Of a stretch of 64,000 nucleotides of DNA, positions 42,942-54,890 are shown one piece after another. Source of the stretch: Volvox africanus (lineage: Eukaryota; Chlorophyta; Chlorophyceae; Chlamydomonadales; Volvocaceae); contig BSDZ01000103.1 of assembly GCA_030268105.1 (NCBI GenBank), positions 1,926,501 through 1,990,500 on the forward strand, given 5' to 3'. How positions within the stretch are numbered: position 1 is the first letter of the stretch; each line of letters begins with the position of its first letter. A model generated the notes under the pieces. That model searched no databases. It saw only the letters and a list, made by a program, of their open reading frames with translations, and was not told where the DNA came from. The position numbers and the translations under genes are program-made.

Positions 42942-44726
42942 GACCCTGGCAAGCGTGTGGAGGAATGTGAACCAGTTAAACTGGTTGCACCAGATGGAGA
43001 GTTTGTGTTGCCCATGACCGACAGCCCTCAGACTGATCGGATGTTCCGGCCTGATGAATTCCGTCAGGTTGAGACCCAACTCGGCCGTCAATTTACCTTT
43101 GACGCCACATGTAACGATTCGGGCAATAATAGTCTCTGTCCACGTTTTGCCTCTCCATCAAACCCATTTGCGACCCATAATCTTGCGGGTGAGTTTGCTT
43201 GGATTAATCCTCCTTACAATCACATTGCTCAATGGCAAAAACACTATATCTCCTACAAACACAAAGATCCAGAAAATACCTCTGCAGTCTTTGTAGTCCC
43301 CAAGTGGAGCTCAATAGAGCACAGTATGCGAGCAGCAGGCTTTCGCCTGATCAAAACATATGCACCAGGGAAACAATTGTTCCTGAAGAAAAGTTGCACC
43401 GGAGTACGGGAGCTTATGCCCGGTGTCCCATGGCCTCTCCAGCTATGGTATGACCGACCGTCCACTACCGTGCACTTGAACTCCATAGTTGGTTCTACAC
43501 CTTCTATGATCTTTGATGCTCAACTGTGCCAAACGGCCTGCAAAGTCTTGGCCGATTCCGGTGCCAATTGTAAAGGTACCGCAGACGGGTTTATATCCCT
43601 AACAGCCGTTACGAAAATGGCCCTTGCTCTCAAACCCACACTTACCAGCTCAGTTAAAGTGGCTAATGGCAACACAGAACTGATTGAGGGCTCAGTTGTT
43701 ACCAATCTTCAAATTGACAAGTTCCACGACACAGTCAAACTCCTTGTTCTAAAGCAAGATGTCCCAGGTGTTGATATTATCCTGGCTAATGACTGGTTAG
43801 AAAAACGAAAAGCCACAATGTGCTGGGCAACTCATACCCTGACAGTGTATAAGAAGCCAAATGATGCGTATACGTTTACGCCATCCCTTTGGTCTTCCCC
43901 GGGTATCGACACTAACCTTGATGCGATTACCCTCATGAACTATGTCACTGCAACACTTTATGCAGCGACTACTGTCGAGACGGTATCTGTGAAAGCAGCA
44001 GGCAAACGAATTGCTAAAGGAGCACGGAGTTATCTCCTACTTGTGCAAGCAGAGGAGCACACTCCAACTCCTGACCCCAGTTCCGGTGGGAATAATCTCC
44101 TTGCTAATTTGAAGTTATCAGAATTACTGGAGGAATACAAAGATGTATTCGAGGACCTTCAAGGCCTCCCCCCCGACCGGGCCATTGGTCACACGATTCC
44201 TTTAGTGGATGGTGCCATACCACCCGCTAAACGAGCCTATAGGCTCACCCAACTGGAGCAACAAGAGGTCAAGAAGCAAGTTACCGAACTGCTCAATAAG
44301 GGATATATCGAACCCTCTACCTCACCCTATGGGGCTCCAGTTCTCTTTGTTGAAAAGGCAAATGGGCAAGGACTACGCATGGTCTTAGACTACCGTGCGC
44401 TTAATAAACTGACCATCAAACGGCGGTATCCCATGCCCAATATTACGGACCTTTTCGACCAACTCCAAGGAGCTACCATTTTCAGCTCCCTGGACTTACA
44501 GCAGGGGTATCATCAAATACTGATCTCTCCACAGGATGTGGAGAAAACGGCCTTCATAGCCCCAGGCATGAGCCAGTTTCAGTTTAAGGTACTTTGCTTT
44601 GGACTTACCAATGCCCCTGCAACGTTCCAAGCAGTGATAAATCGTGTAGGAAACTACATTTACCTTAGAGAAATAGGCCCAGATAAAGCGGTAGGCAATC
44701 ATGCAATAAGCATGATGCCTAACTGA
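42942..44726 (+). pseudogene. D unit 2 truncated pol
   Basis: As unit 1, with Ser in CNDSGNN (long-class marker) and Ser for Gly in GMSQFQ. Ends at TGA 44726 in the next LTR. Confidence 0.88.
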
Positions 44727-44998
44727 AAACTAACTACGAGTAAACTTCGCGATTGGCAAAGAAGATTGCCGTACATCTTGGCTAGGTGAGCCAATATTAA
44801 AGTCACCCAGGTGAAGAGCTAAGGCCTGACATTTTAGTATCACACTACTAATTGTTCGGAGTTCAAGACTCCGCTGTCACCGATTATTCCCAATAGATGT
44901 ACAATTTCGCGACGCTAACTTACTTGTGAGCTATCTCTAAATCTACAAAAGCTACGCTTCCGCACAAATCTAGTAGCATACTGAAAGGGGCTGCTACA
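44645..44998 (+). mobile_element. D unit 3 LTR
   Basis: Same RT|TG junction; TGA allele; private T in ACTTGTGAGC. Confidence 0.88.
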
Positions 44999-45053
44999 AT
45001 TGGTAGCGAGGGTCTGAGCAACGATCCTCCTCAGGTGAGATAAACTTTGCGCA

Positions 45054-46007
45054 ATGCCATGCGACACTCCCACCACAACCACAAATCCTCCGCAGCAAAA
45101 AGCGCGGAAGGAACTCTTACGTTTTAAACGTAAAAATCTCAATAAAATTTTGCGACTAGAGCGTTTAGCTGCCATAGCCGCCAATCGACGACCACATCGG
45201 ATAAACATTGAACCTACGGAAACGGTGCCTTCGGCTCCAGTAATTCCCACCAATAATTTTAATAGTAATATTCCTATTATCCGCGGGCCCCAGGAACCAA
45301 TGACGGATGATGGAGATGCCGCGTTACCTCCCAATGGTCTGCCGCAGCGCACACCAGAACAAACGCGCGCGGCCCAACACGTCGCAGAATCAATGCACAA
45401 CACAACCCATAAGCGTGTTGTTGCATTAGAAAGCGAAATCACGCAACTTAAGGAGTCCTTCGAAAATCAGATGGGTGCCCTCCGCGCGGATACGGACCGC
45501 ACGCGAGCCCTATTAGAACAGATTTTCGAACGCCTTTCGGAGCGTTCACAATCATCTGAAGCGGCCGACTCACGCAAAAAAGCGATCCTAGATATTATTT
45601 CCACAATCGCTGGGTCGAGCATCGCAACCCTTTTGCCTAAGGATGCCCTCCAGCAAACAACGCTGCAAGCCATCCTAGAGAAACACCTAGTTCCGGTGCC
45701 AAAACTCGAGGAGGTTCAGTCCCTTTGGGTGGAAGCAACCGCACACCTAGCTGGGGGTAGCAATTCTCAGACAACCGCCCCAAAATCCAGCCGGCCAAGT
45801 GAGGGCTGGCAGTCCGTGAGCAAGAAGCCCCGGACCGACCACACTTCTGACAAGCCTCCTAGTACCCGGTGCCGCTATTGCCATGGCTTTAAGAAGCTAG
45901 GCCAGTCTTGGCCGGACCACGTAGTGGACTGTTCCAAGGCGATCAAGGCTGAGGTGGAAAAGAAGTTGGCGCTTGCTGCCCGGCTCGAATCTAAAATGCA
46001 CGAATAG
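45054..46007 (+). CDS. gag: D unit 3 Gag, short form
   Basis: Junction at 45803/45804. His in ESMHNTTH, Leu in KKLGQSW and Val in EVEKK, the short-class markers. Private Cys at residue 3. Confidence 0.9.
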   Translation: MPCDTPTTTTNPPQQKARKELLRFKRKNLNKILRLERLAAIAANRRPHRINIEPTETVPSAPVIPTNNFNSNIPIIRGPQEPMTDDGDAALPPNGLPQRTPEQTRAAQHVAESMHNTTHKRVVALESEITQLKESFENQMGALRADTDRTRALLEQIFERLSERSQSSEAADSRKKAILDIISTIAGSSIATLLPKDALQQTTLQAILEKHLVPVPKLEEVQSLWVEATAHLAGGSNSQTTAPKSSRPSEGWQSVSKKPRTDHTSDKPPSTRCRYCHGFKKLGQSWPDHVVDCSKAIKAEVEKKLALAARLESKMHE

Positions 46008-47855
46008 GACCCTGGCAAGCGTGTGGAGGAATGTGAACCAGTTAAACTGGTTGCACCAGATGGAGAGTTTGTGTTGCCCATGACCGACAGCCCTCAGACT
46101 GATTGGATGTTCCGGCCTGATGAATTCCGTCAGGTTGAGACCCAACTCGGCCGTCAATTTACCTTTGACGCCACATGTAACGATTTGGGCAATAATAGTC
46201 TCTGTCCACGTTTTGCCTCTCCATCAAACCCATTTGCGACCCATAATCTTGCGGGTGAGTTTGCTTGGATTAATCCTCCTTACAATCACATTGCTCAATG
46301 GCAAAAACACTATATCTCCTACAAACACAAAGATCCAGAAAATACCTCTGCAGTCTTTGTAGTCCCCAAGTGGAGCTCAATAGAGCACAGTATGCGAGCA
46401 GCAGGCTTTCGCCTGATCAAAACATATGCACCAGGGAAACAATTGTTCCTGAAGAAAAGTTGCACCGGAGTACGGGAGCTTATGCCCGGTGTCCCATGGC
46501 CTCTCCAGCTATGGTATGACCGACCGTCCACTACCGTGCACTTGAACTCCATAGTTGGTTCTACACCTTCTATGATCTTTGATGCTCAACTGTGCCAAAC
46601 GGCCTGCAAAGTCTTGGCCGATTCCGGTGCCAATTGTAAAGGTACCGCAGACGGGTTTATATCCCTAACAGCCGTTACGAAAATGGCCCTTGCTCTCAAA
46701 CCCACACTTACCAGCTCAGTTAAAGTGGCTAATGGCAACACAGAACTGATTGAGGGCTCAGTTGTTACCAATCTTCAAATTGACAAGTTCCACGACACAG
46801 TCAAACTCCTTGTTCTAAAGCAAGATGTCCCAGGTGTTGATATTATCCTGGCTAATGACTGGTTAGAAAAACGAAAAGCCACAATGTGCTGGGCAACTCA
46901 TACCCTGACAGTGTATAAGAAGCCAAATGATGCGTATACGTTTACGCCATCCCTTTGGTCTTCCCCGGGTATCGACACTAACCTTGATGCGATTACCCTC
47001 ATGAACTATGTCACTGCAACACTTTATGCAGCGACTACTGTCGAGACGGTATCTGTGAAAGCAGCAGGCAAACGAATTGCTAAAGGAGCACGGAGTTATC
47101 TCCTACTTGTGCAAGCAGAGGAGCACACTCCAACTCCTGACCCCAGTTCCGGTGGGAATAATCTCCTAGCTAATTTGAAGTTATCAGAATTACTGGAGGA
47201 ATACAAAGATGTATTCGAGGACCTTCAAGGCCTCCCCCCCGACCGGGCCATTGGTCACACGATTCCTTTAGTGGATGGTGCCATACCACCCGCTAAACGA
47301 GCCTATAGGCTCACCCAACTGGAGCAACAAGAGGTCAAGAAGCAAGTTACCGAACTGCTCAATAAGGGATATATCGAACCCTCTACCTCACCCTATGGGG
47401 CTCCAGTTCTCTTTGTTGAAAAGGCAAATGGGCAAGGACTACGCATGGTCTTAGACTACCGTGCGCTTAATAAACTGACCATCAAACGGTGGTATCCCAT
47501 GCCCAATATTACGGACCTTTTCGACCAACTCCAAGGAGCTACCATTTTCAGCTCCCTGGACTTACAGCAGGGGTATCATCAAATACTGATCTCTCCACAG
47601 GATGTGGAGAAAACGGCCTTCATAGCCCCAGGCATGGGCCAGTTTCAGTTTAAGGTACTTTGCTTTGGACTTACCAATGCCCCTGCAACGTTCCAAGCAG
47701 TGATAAATCGTGTAGGAAACTACATTTACCTTAGAGAAATAGGCCCAGATAAAGCGGTAGGCAATCATGCAATAAGCATGATGCCTAACCGAAAACTAAC
47801 TACGAGTAAACTTCGCGATTGGCAAAGAAGATTGCCGTACATCTTGGCTAGGTGA
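46008..47855 (+). pseudogene. D unit 3 truncated pol
   Basis: Short-class marker CNDLGNN. Private Trp changes at TDWMF and IKRWYP. Reads to TGA 47855. Confidence 0.88.
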
Positions 47856-48064
47856 GCCAATATTAAAGTCACCCAGGTGAAGAGCTAAGGCCTGACATTT
47901 TAGTATCACACTACTAATTGTTCGGAGTTCAAGACTCCGCTGTCACCGATTATTCCCAATAGATGTACAATTTCGCGACGCTAACTTACTTGCGAGCTAT
48001 CTCTAAATCTACAAAAGCTACGCTTCCGCACAAATCTAGTAGCATACTGAAAGGGGCTGCTACA
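47711..48064 (+). mobile_element. D unit 4 LTR
   Basis: Same junction; CGA allele. Confidence 0.88.
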
Positions 48065-48119
48065 ATTGGTAGCGAGGGTCTGAGCAACGATCCTCCTCAG
48101 GTGAGATAAACTTTGCGCA

Positions 48120-49073
48120 ATGCCACGCGACACTCCCACCACAACCACAAATCCTCCGCAGCAAAAAGCGCGGAAGGAACTCTTACGTTTTAAACGTAAA
48201 AATCTCAATAAAATTTTGCGACTAGAGCGTTTAGCTGCCATAGCCGCCAATCGACGACCACATCGGATAAACATTGAACCTACGGAAACGGTGCCTTCGG
48301 CTCCAGTAATTCCCACCAATAATTTTAATAGTAATATTCCTATTATCCGCGGGCCCCAGGAACCAATGACGGATGATGGAGATGCCGCGTTACCTCCCAA
48401 TGGTCTGCCGCAGCGCACACCAGAACAAACGCGCGCGGCCCAACACGTCGCAGAATCAATGCACAACACAACCCATAAGCGTGTTGTTGCATTAGAAAGC
48501 GAAATCACGCAACTTAAGGAGTCCTTCGAAAATCAGATGGGTGCCCTCCGCGCGGATACGGACCGCACGCGAGCCCTATTAGAACAGATTTTCGAACGCC
48601 TTTCGGAGCGTTCACAATCATCTGAAGCGGCCGACTCACGCAAAAAAGCGATCCTAGATATTATTTCCACAATCGCTGGGTCGAGCATCGCAACCCTTTT
48701 GCCTAAGGATGCCCTCCAGCAAACAACGCTGCAAGCCATCCTAGAGAAACACCTAGTTCCGGTGCCAAAACTCGAGGAGGTTCAGTCCCTTTGGGTGGAA
48801 GCAACCGCACACCTAGCTGGGGGTAGCAATTCTCAGACAACCGCCCCAAAATCCAGCCGGCCAAGTGAGGGCTGGCAGTCCGTGAGCAAGAAGCCCCGGA
48901 CCGACCACACTTCTGACAAGCCTCCTAGTACCCGGTGCCGCTATTGCCATGGCTTTAAGAAGCTAGGCCAGTCTTGGCCGGACCACGTAGTGGACTGTTC
49001 CAAGGCGATCAAGGCTGAGGTGGAAAAGAAGTTGGCGCTTGCTGCCCGGCTCGAATCTAAAATGCACGAATAG
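48120..49073 (+). CDS. gag: D unit 4 Gag, short form
   Basis: Junction at 48869/48870, short-class markers throughout. Confidence 0.9.
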   Translation: MPRDTPTTTTNPPQQKARKELLRFKRKNLNKILRLERLAAIAANRRPHRINIEPTETVPSAPVIPTNNFNSNIPIIRGPQEPMTDDGDAALPPNGLPQRTPEQTRAAQHVAESMHNTTHKRVVALESEITQLKESFENQMGALRADTDRTRALLEQIFERLSERSQSSEAADSRKKAILDIISTIAGSSIATLLPKDALQQTTLQAILEKHLVPVPKLEEVQSLWVEATAHLAGGSNSQTTAPKSSRPSEGWQSVSKKPRTDHTSDKPPSTRCRYCHGFKKLGQSWPDHVVDCSKAIKAEVEKKLALAARLESKMHE

Positions 49074-50858
49074 GACCCTGGCAAGCGTGTGGAGGAATGT
49101 GAACCAGTTAAACTGGTTGCACCAGATGGAGAGTTTGTGTTGCCCATGACCGACAGCCCTCAGACTGATCGGATGTTCCGGCCTGATGAATTCCGTCAGG
49201 TTGAGACCCAACTCGGCCGTCAATTTACCTTTGACGCCACATGTAACGATTTGGGCAATAATAGTCTCTGTCCACGTTTTGCCTCTCCATCAAACCCATT
49301 TGCGACCCATAATCTTGCGGGTGAGTTTGCTTGGATTAATCCTCCTTACAATCACATTGCTCAATGGCAAAAACACTATATCTCCTACAAACACAAAGAT
49401 CCAGAAAATACCTCTGCAGTCTTTGTAGTCCCCAAGTGGAGCTCAATAGAGCACAGTATGCGAGCAGCAGGCTTTCGCCTGATCAAAACATATGCACCAG
49501 GGAAACAATTGTTCCTGAAGAAAAGTTGCACCGGAGTACGGGAGCTTATGCCCGGTGTCCCATGGCCTCTCCAGCTATGGTATGACCGACCGTCCACTAC
49601 CGTGCACTTGAACTCCATAGTTGGTTCTACACCTTCTATGATCTTTGATGCTCAACTGTGCCAAACGGCCTGCAAAGTCTTGGCCGATTCCGGTGCCAAT
49701 TGTAAAGGTACCGCAGACGGGTTTATATCCCTAACAGCCGTTACGAAAATGGCCCTTGCTCTCAAACCCACACTTACCAGCTCAGTTAAAGTGGCTAATG
49801 GCAACACAGAACTGATTGAGGGCTCAGTTGTTACCAATCTTCAAATTGACAAGTTCCACGACACAGTCAAACTCCTTGTTCTAAAGCAAGATGTCCCAGG
49901 TGTTGATATTATCCTGGCTAATGACTGGTTAGAAAAACGAAAAGCCACAATGTGCTGGGCAACTCATACCCTGACAGTGTATAAGAAGCCAAATGATGCG
50001 TATACGTTTACGCCATCCCTTTGGTCTTCCCCGGGTATCGACACTAACCTTGATGCGATTACCCTCATGAACTATGTCACTGCAACACTTTATGCAGCGA
50101 CTACTGTCGAGACGGTATCTGTGAAAGCAGCAGGCAAACGAATTGCTAAAGGAGCACGGAGTTATCTCCTACTTGTGCAAGCAGAGGAGCACACTCCAAC
50201 TCCTGACCCCAGTTCCGGTGGGAATAATCTCCTAGCTAATTTGAAGTTATCAGAATTACTGGAGGAATACAAAGATGTATTCGAGGACCTTCAAGGCCTC
50301 CCCCCCGACCGGGCCATTGGTCACACGATTCCTTTAGTGGATGGTGCCATACCACCCGCTAAACGAGCCTATAGGCTCACCCAACTGGAGCAACAAGAGG
50401 TCAAGAAGCAAGTTACCGAACTGCTCAATAAGGGATATATCGAACCCTCTACCTCACCCTATGGGGCTCCAGTTCTCTTTGTTGAAAAGGCAAATGGGCA
50501 AGGACTACGCATGGTCTTAGACTACCGTGCGCTTAATAAACTGACCATCAAACGGCGGTATCCCATGCCCAATATTACGGACCTTTTCGACCAACTCCAA
50601 GGAGCTACCATTTTCAGCTCCCTGGACTTACAGCAGGGGTATCATCAAATACTGATCTCTCCACAGGATGTGGAGAAAACGGCCTTCATAGCCCCAGGCA
50701 TGGGCCAGTTTCAGTTTAAGGTACTTTGCTTTGGACTTACCAATGCCCCTGCAACGTTCCAAGCAGTGATAAATCGTGTAGGAAACTACATTTACCTTAG
50801 AGAAATAGGCCCAGATAAAGCGGTAGGCAATCATGCAATAAGCATGATGCCTAACTGA
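49074..50858 (+). pseudogene. D unit 4 truncated pol
   Basis: Short-class CNDLGNN; ends at TGA 50858, because the following LTR has the TGA allele, unlike units 1 and 3. Confidence 0.88.
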
Positions 50859-51130
50859 AAACTAACTACGAGTAAACTTCGCGATTGGCAAAGAAGATTG
50901 CCGTACATCTTGGCTAGGTGAGCCAATATTAAAGTCACCCAGGTGAAGAGCTAAGGCCTGACATTTTAGTATCACACTACTAATTGTTCGGAGTTCAAGA
51001 CTCCGCTGTCACCGATTATTCCCAATAGATGTACAATTTCGCGACGCTAACTTACTTGCGAGCTATCTCTAAATCTACAAAAGCTACGCTTCCGCACAAA
51101 TCTAGTAGCATACTGAAAGGGGCTGCTACA
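50777..51130 (+). mobile_element. D unit 5 LTR
   Basis: Same junction; TGA allele. Confidence 0.88.
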
Positions 51131-51185
51131 ATTGGTAGCGAGGGTCTGAGCAACGATCCTCCTCAGGTGAGATAAACTTTGCGCA

Positions 51186-52778
51186 ATGCCACGCGACACT
51201 CCCACCACAACCACAAATCCTCCGCAGCAAAAAGCGCGGAAGGAACTCTTACGTTTTAAACGTAAAAATCTCAATAAAATTTTGCGACTAGAGCGTTTAG
51301 CTGCCATAGCCGCCAATCGACGACCACATCGGATAAACATTGAACCTACGGAAACGGTGCCTTCGGCTCCAGTAATTCCCACCAATAATTTTAATAGTAA
51401 TATTCCTATTATCCGCGGGCCCCAGGAACCAATGACGGATGATGGAGATGCCGCGTTACCTCCCAATGGTCTGCCGCAGCGCACACCAGAACAAACGCGC
51501 GCGGCCCAACACGTCGCAGAATCAATGCGCAACACAACCCATAAGCGTGTTGTTGCATTAGAAAGCGAAATCACGCAACTTAAGGAGTCCTTCGAAAATC
51601 AGATGGGTGCCCTCCGCGCGGATACGGACCGCACGCGAGCCCTATTAGAACAGATTTTCGAACGCCTTTCGGAGCGTTCACAATCATCTGAAGCGGCCGA
51701 CTCACGCAAAAAAGCGATCCTAGATATTATTTCCACAATCGCTGGGTCGAGCATCGCAACCCTTTTGCCTAAGGATGCCCTCCAGCAAACAACGCTGCAA
51801 GCCATCCTAGAGAAACACCTAGTTCCGGTGCCAAAACTCGAGGAGGTTCAGTCCCTTTGGGTGGAAGCAACCGCACACCTAGCTGGGGGTAGCAATTCTC
51901 AGACAACCGCCCCAAAATCCAGCCGGCCAAGTGAGGTAAGCCCTATTAGACGGGTTCCGCATCCCCCCAAATTTTCTGGGAAGAAGGATAGCACCATCAC
52001 TTGCACCCGGTCCTGGTTCAATGTACTCATGCAATATTTCGACCTGATGAACATGGACCCATTTGAGCACATAGTGTACTTCTTAACGGGCAAAGCACAG
52101 GTCTGGGCAGCAGATGTCCTAGAGATGCACAAGTCGGGCAAGAAACCCCTCACACGTGAAACCTTAAGGGCGGCATTTCTCCTGCAATATGGGGACACGC
52201 AACACAACACTGCCATGGCAGCAAGGGATCGCTTGCACTCTCACGAATACGACATGAAAACTGCTGAAACCGTTGCTGAGTACACACAGCGCTTCCATGA
52301 TGTCCTATGCGAAGCTAAGGACATGGATAAAGCCGACCAGATTAGCTGGTACATCAAAGGCTTAGTTCCAACACTTCGGGGTCGGTGTGCAACCGACGAT
52401 GAGGGCAAGGACTGGCAGGATTTAGATAAATGCATCCTATATGCAGTCGGCCAAGAGGTCCGGTGGAAGGCAGGGAAAGATAAGACTGCCATCGTTGAGC
52501 TGAAAGCGGCTACGGTAACCACCCCTAAATCCAGACATCCCTACCAAAAACGCCCTATTTCCCGATTTCAACAGGGCTGGCAGTCCGTGAGCAAGAAGCC
52601 CCGGACCGACCACACTTCTGACAAGCCTCCTAGTACCCGGTGCCGCTATTGCCATGGCTTTAAGAAGCCAGGCCAGTCTTGGCCGGACCACGTAGTGGAC
52701 TGTTCCAAGGCGATCAAGGCTGAGGCGGAAAAGAAGTTGGCGCTTGCTGCCCGGCTCGAATCTAAAATGCACGAATAG
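51186..52778 (+). CDS. gag: D unit 5 Gag, long form
   Basis: Same protein as unit 2 by eye, including the capsid segment (51936-52574). Confidence 0.92.
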   Translation: MPRDTPTTTTNPPQQKARKELLRFKRKNLNKILRLERLAAIAANRRPHRINIEPTETVPSAPVIPTNNFNSNIPIIRGPQEPMTDDGDAALPPNGLPQRTPEQTRAAQHVAESMRNTTHKRVVALESEITQLKESFENQMGALRADTDRTRALLEQIFERLSERSQSSEAADSRKKAILDIISTIAGSSIATLLPKDALQQTTLQAILEKHLVPVPKLEEVQSLWVEATAHLAGGSNSQTTAPKSSRPSEVSPIRRVPHPPKFSGKKDSTITCTRSWFNVLMQYFDLMNMDPFEHIVYFLTGKAQVWAADVLEMHKSGKKPLTRETLRAAFLLQYGDTQHNTAMAARDRLHSHEYDMKTAETVAEYTQRFHDVLCEAKDMDKADQISWYIKGLVPTLRGRCATDDEGKDWQDLDKCILYAVGQEVRWKAGKDKTAIVELKAATVTTPKSRHPYQKRPISRFQQGWQSVSKKPRTDHTSDKPPSTRCRYCHGFKKPGQSWPDHVVDCSKAIKAEAEKKLALAARLESKMHE

Positions 52779-54563
52779 GACCCTGGCAAGCGTGTGGAGG
52801 AATGTGAACCAGTTAAACTGGTTGCACCAGATGGAGAGTTTGTGTTGCCCATGACCGACAGCCCTCAGACTGATCGGATGTTCCGGCCTGATGAATTCCG
52901 TCAGGTTGAGACCCAACTCGGCCGTCAATTTACCTTTGACGCCACATGTAACGATTCGGGCAATAATAGTCTCTGTCCACGTTTTGCCTCTCCATCAAAC
53001 CCATTTGCGACCCATAATCTTGCGGGTGAGTTTGCTTGGATTAATCCTCCTTACAATCACATTGCTCAATGGCAAAAACACTATATCTCCTACAAACACA
53101 AAGATCCAGAAAATACCTCTGCAGTCTTTGTAGTCCCCAAGTGGAGCTCAATAGAGCACAGTATGCGAGCAGCAGGCTTTCGCCTGATCAAAACATATGC
53201 ACCAGGGAAACAATTGTTCCTGAAGAAAAGTTGCACCGGAGTACGGGAGCTTATGCCCGGTGTCCCATGGCCTCTCCAGCTATGGTATGACCGACCGTCC
53301 ACTACCGTGCACTTGAACTCCATAGTTGGTTCTACACCTTCTATGATCTTTGATGCTCAACTGTGCCAAACGGCCTGCAAAGTCTTGGCCGATTCCGGTG
53401 CCAATTGTAAAGGTACCGCAGACGGGTTTATATCCCTAACAGCCGTTACGAAAATGGCCCTTGCTCTCAAACCCACACTTACCAGCTCAGTTAAAGTGGC
53501 TAATGGCAACACAGAACTGATTGAGGGCTCAGTTGTTACCAATCTTCAAATTGACAAGTTCCACGACACAGTCAAACTCCTTGTTCTAAAGCAAGATGTC
53601 CCAGGTGTTGATATTATCCTGGCTAATGACTGGTTAGAAAAACGAAAAGCCACAATGTGCTGGGCAACTCATACCCTGACAGTGTATAAGAAGCCAAATG
53701 ATGCGTATACGTTTACGCCATCCCTTTGGTCTTCCCCGGGTATCGACACTAACCTTGATGCGATTACCCTCATGAACTATGTCACTGCAACACTTTATGC
53801 AGCGACTACTGTCGAGACGGTATCTGTGAAAGCAGCAGGCAAACGAATTGCTAAAGGAGCACGGAGTTATCTCCTACTTGTGCAAGCAGAGGAGCACACT
53901 CCAACTCCTGACCCCAGTTCCGGTGGGAATAATCTCCTAGCTAATTTGAAGTTATCAGAATTACTGGAGGAATACAAAGATGTATTCGAGGACCTTCAAG
54001 GCCTCCCCCCCGACCGGGCCATTGGTCACACGATTCCTTTAGTGGATGGTGCCATACCACCCGCTAAACGAGCCTATAGGCTCACCCAACTGGAGCAACA
54101 AGAGGTCAAGAAGCAAGTTACCGAACTGCTCAATAAGGGATATATCGAACCCTCTACCTCACCCTATGGGGCTCCAGTTCTCTTTGTTGAAAAGGCAAAT
54201 GGGCAAGGACTACGCATGGTCTTAGACTACCGTGCGCTTAATAAACTGACCATCAAACGGCGGTATCCCATGCCCAATATTACGGACCTTTTCGACCAAC
54301 TCCAAGGAGCTACCATTTTCAGCTCCCTGGACTTACAGCAGGGGTATCATCAAATACTGATCTCTCCACAGGATGTGGAGAAAACGGCCTTCATAGCCCC
54401 AGGCATGGGCCAGTTTCAGTTTAAGGTGCTTTGCTTTGGACTTACCAATGCCCCTGCAACGTTCCAAGCAGTGATAAATCGTGTAGGAAACTACATTTAC
54501 CTTAGAGAAATAGGCCCAGATAAAGCGGTAGGCAATCATGCAATAAGCATGATGCCTAACTGA
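52779..54563 (+). pseudogene. D unit 5 truncated pol
   Basis: Long-class CNDSGNN, with GMGQFQ; a silent-type change (GTACTT to GTGCTT) is shared with unit 6. Ends at TGA 54563. Confidence 0.88.
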
Positions 54564-54835
54564 AAACTAACTACGAGTAAACTTCGCGATTGGCAAAGAA
54601 GATTGCCGTACATCTTGGCTAGGTGAGCCAATATTAAAGTCACCCAGGTGAAGAGCTAAGGCCTGACATTTTAGTATCACACTACTAATTGTTCGGAGTT
54701 CAAGACTCCGCTGTCACCGATTATTCCCAATAGATGTACAATTTCGCGACGCTAACTTACTTGCGAGCTATCTCTAAATCTACAAAAGCTACGCTTCCGC
54801 ACAAATCTAGTAGCATACTGAAAGGGGCTGCTACA
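54482..54835 (+). mobile_element. D unit 6 LTR
   Basis: Same junction; TGA allele. Confidence 0.88.
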
Positions 54836-54890
54836 ATTGGTAGCGAGGGTCTGAGCAACGATCCTCCTCAGGTGAGATAAACTTTGCGCA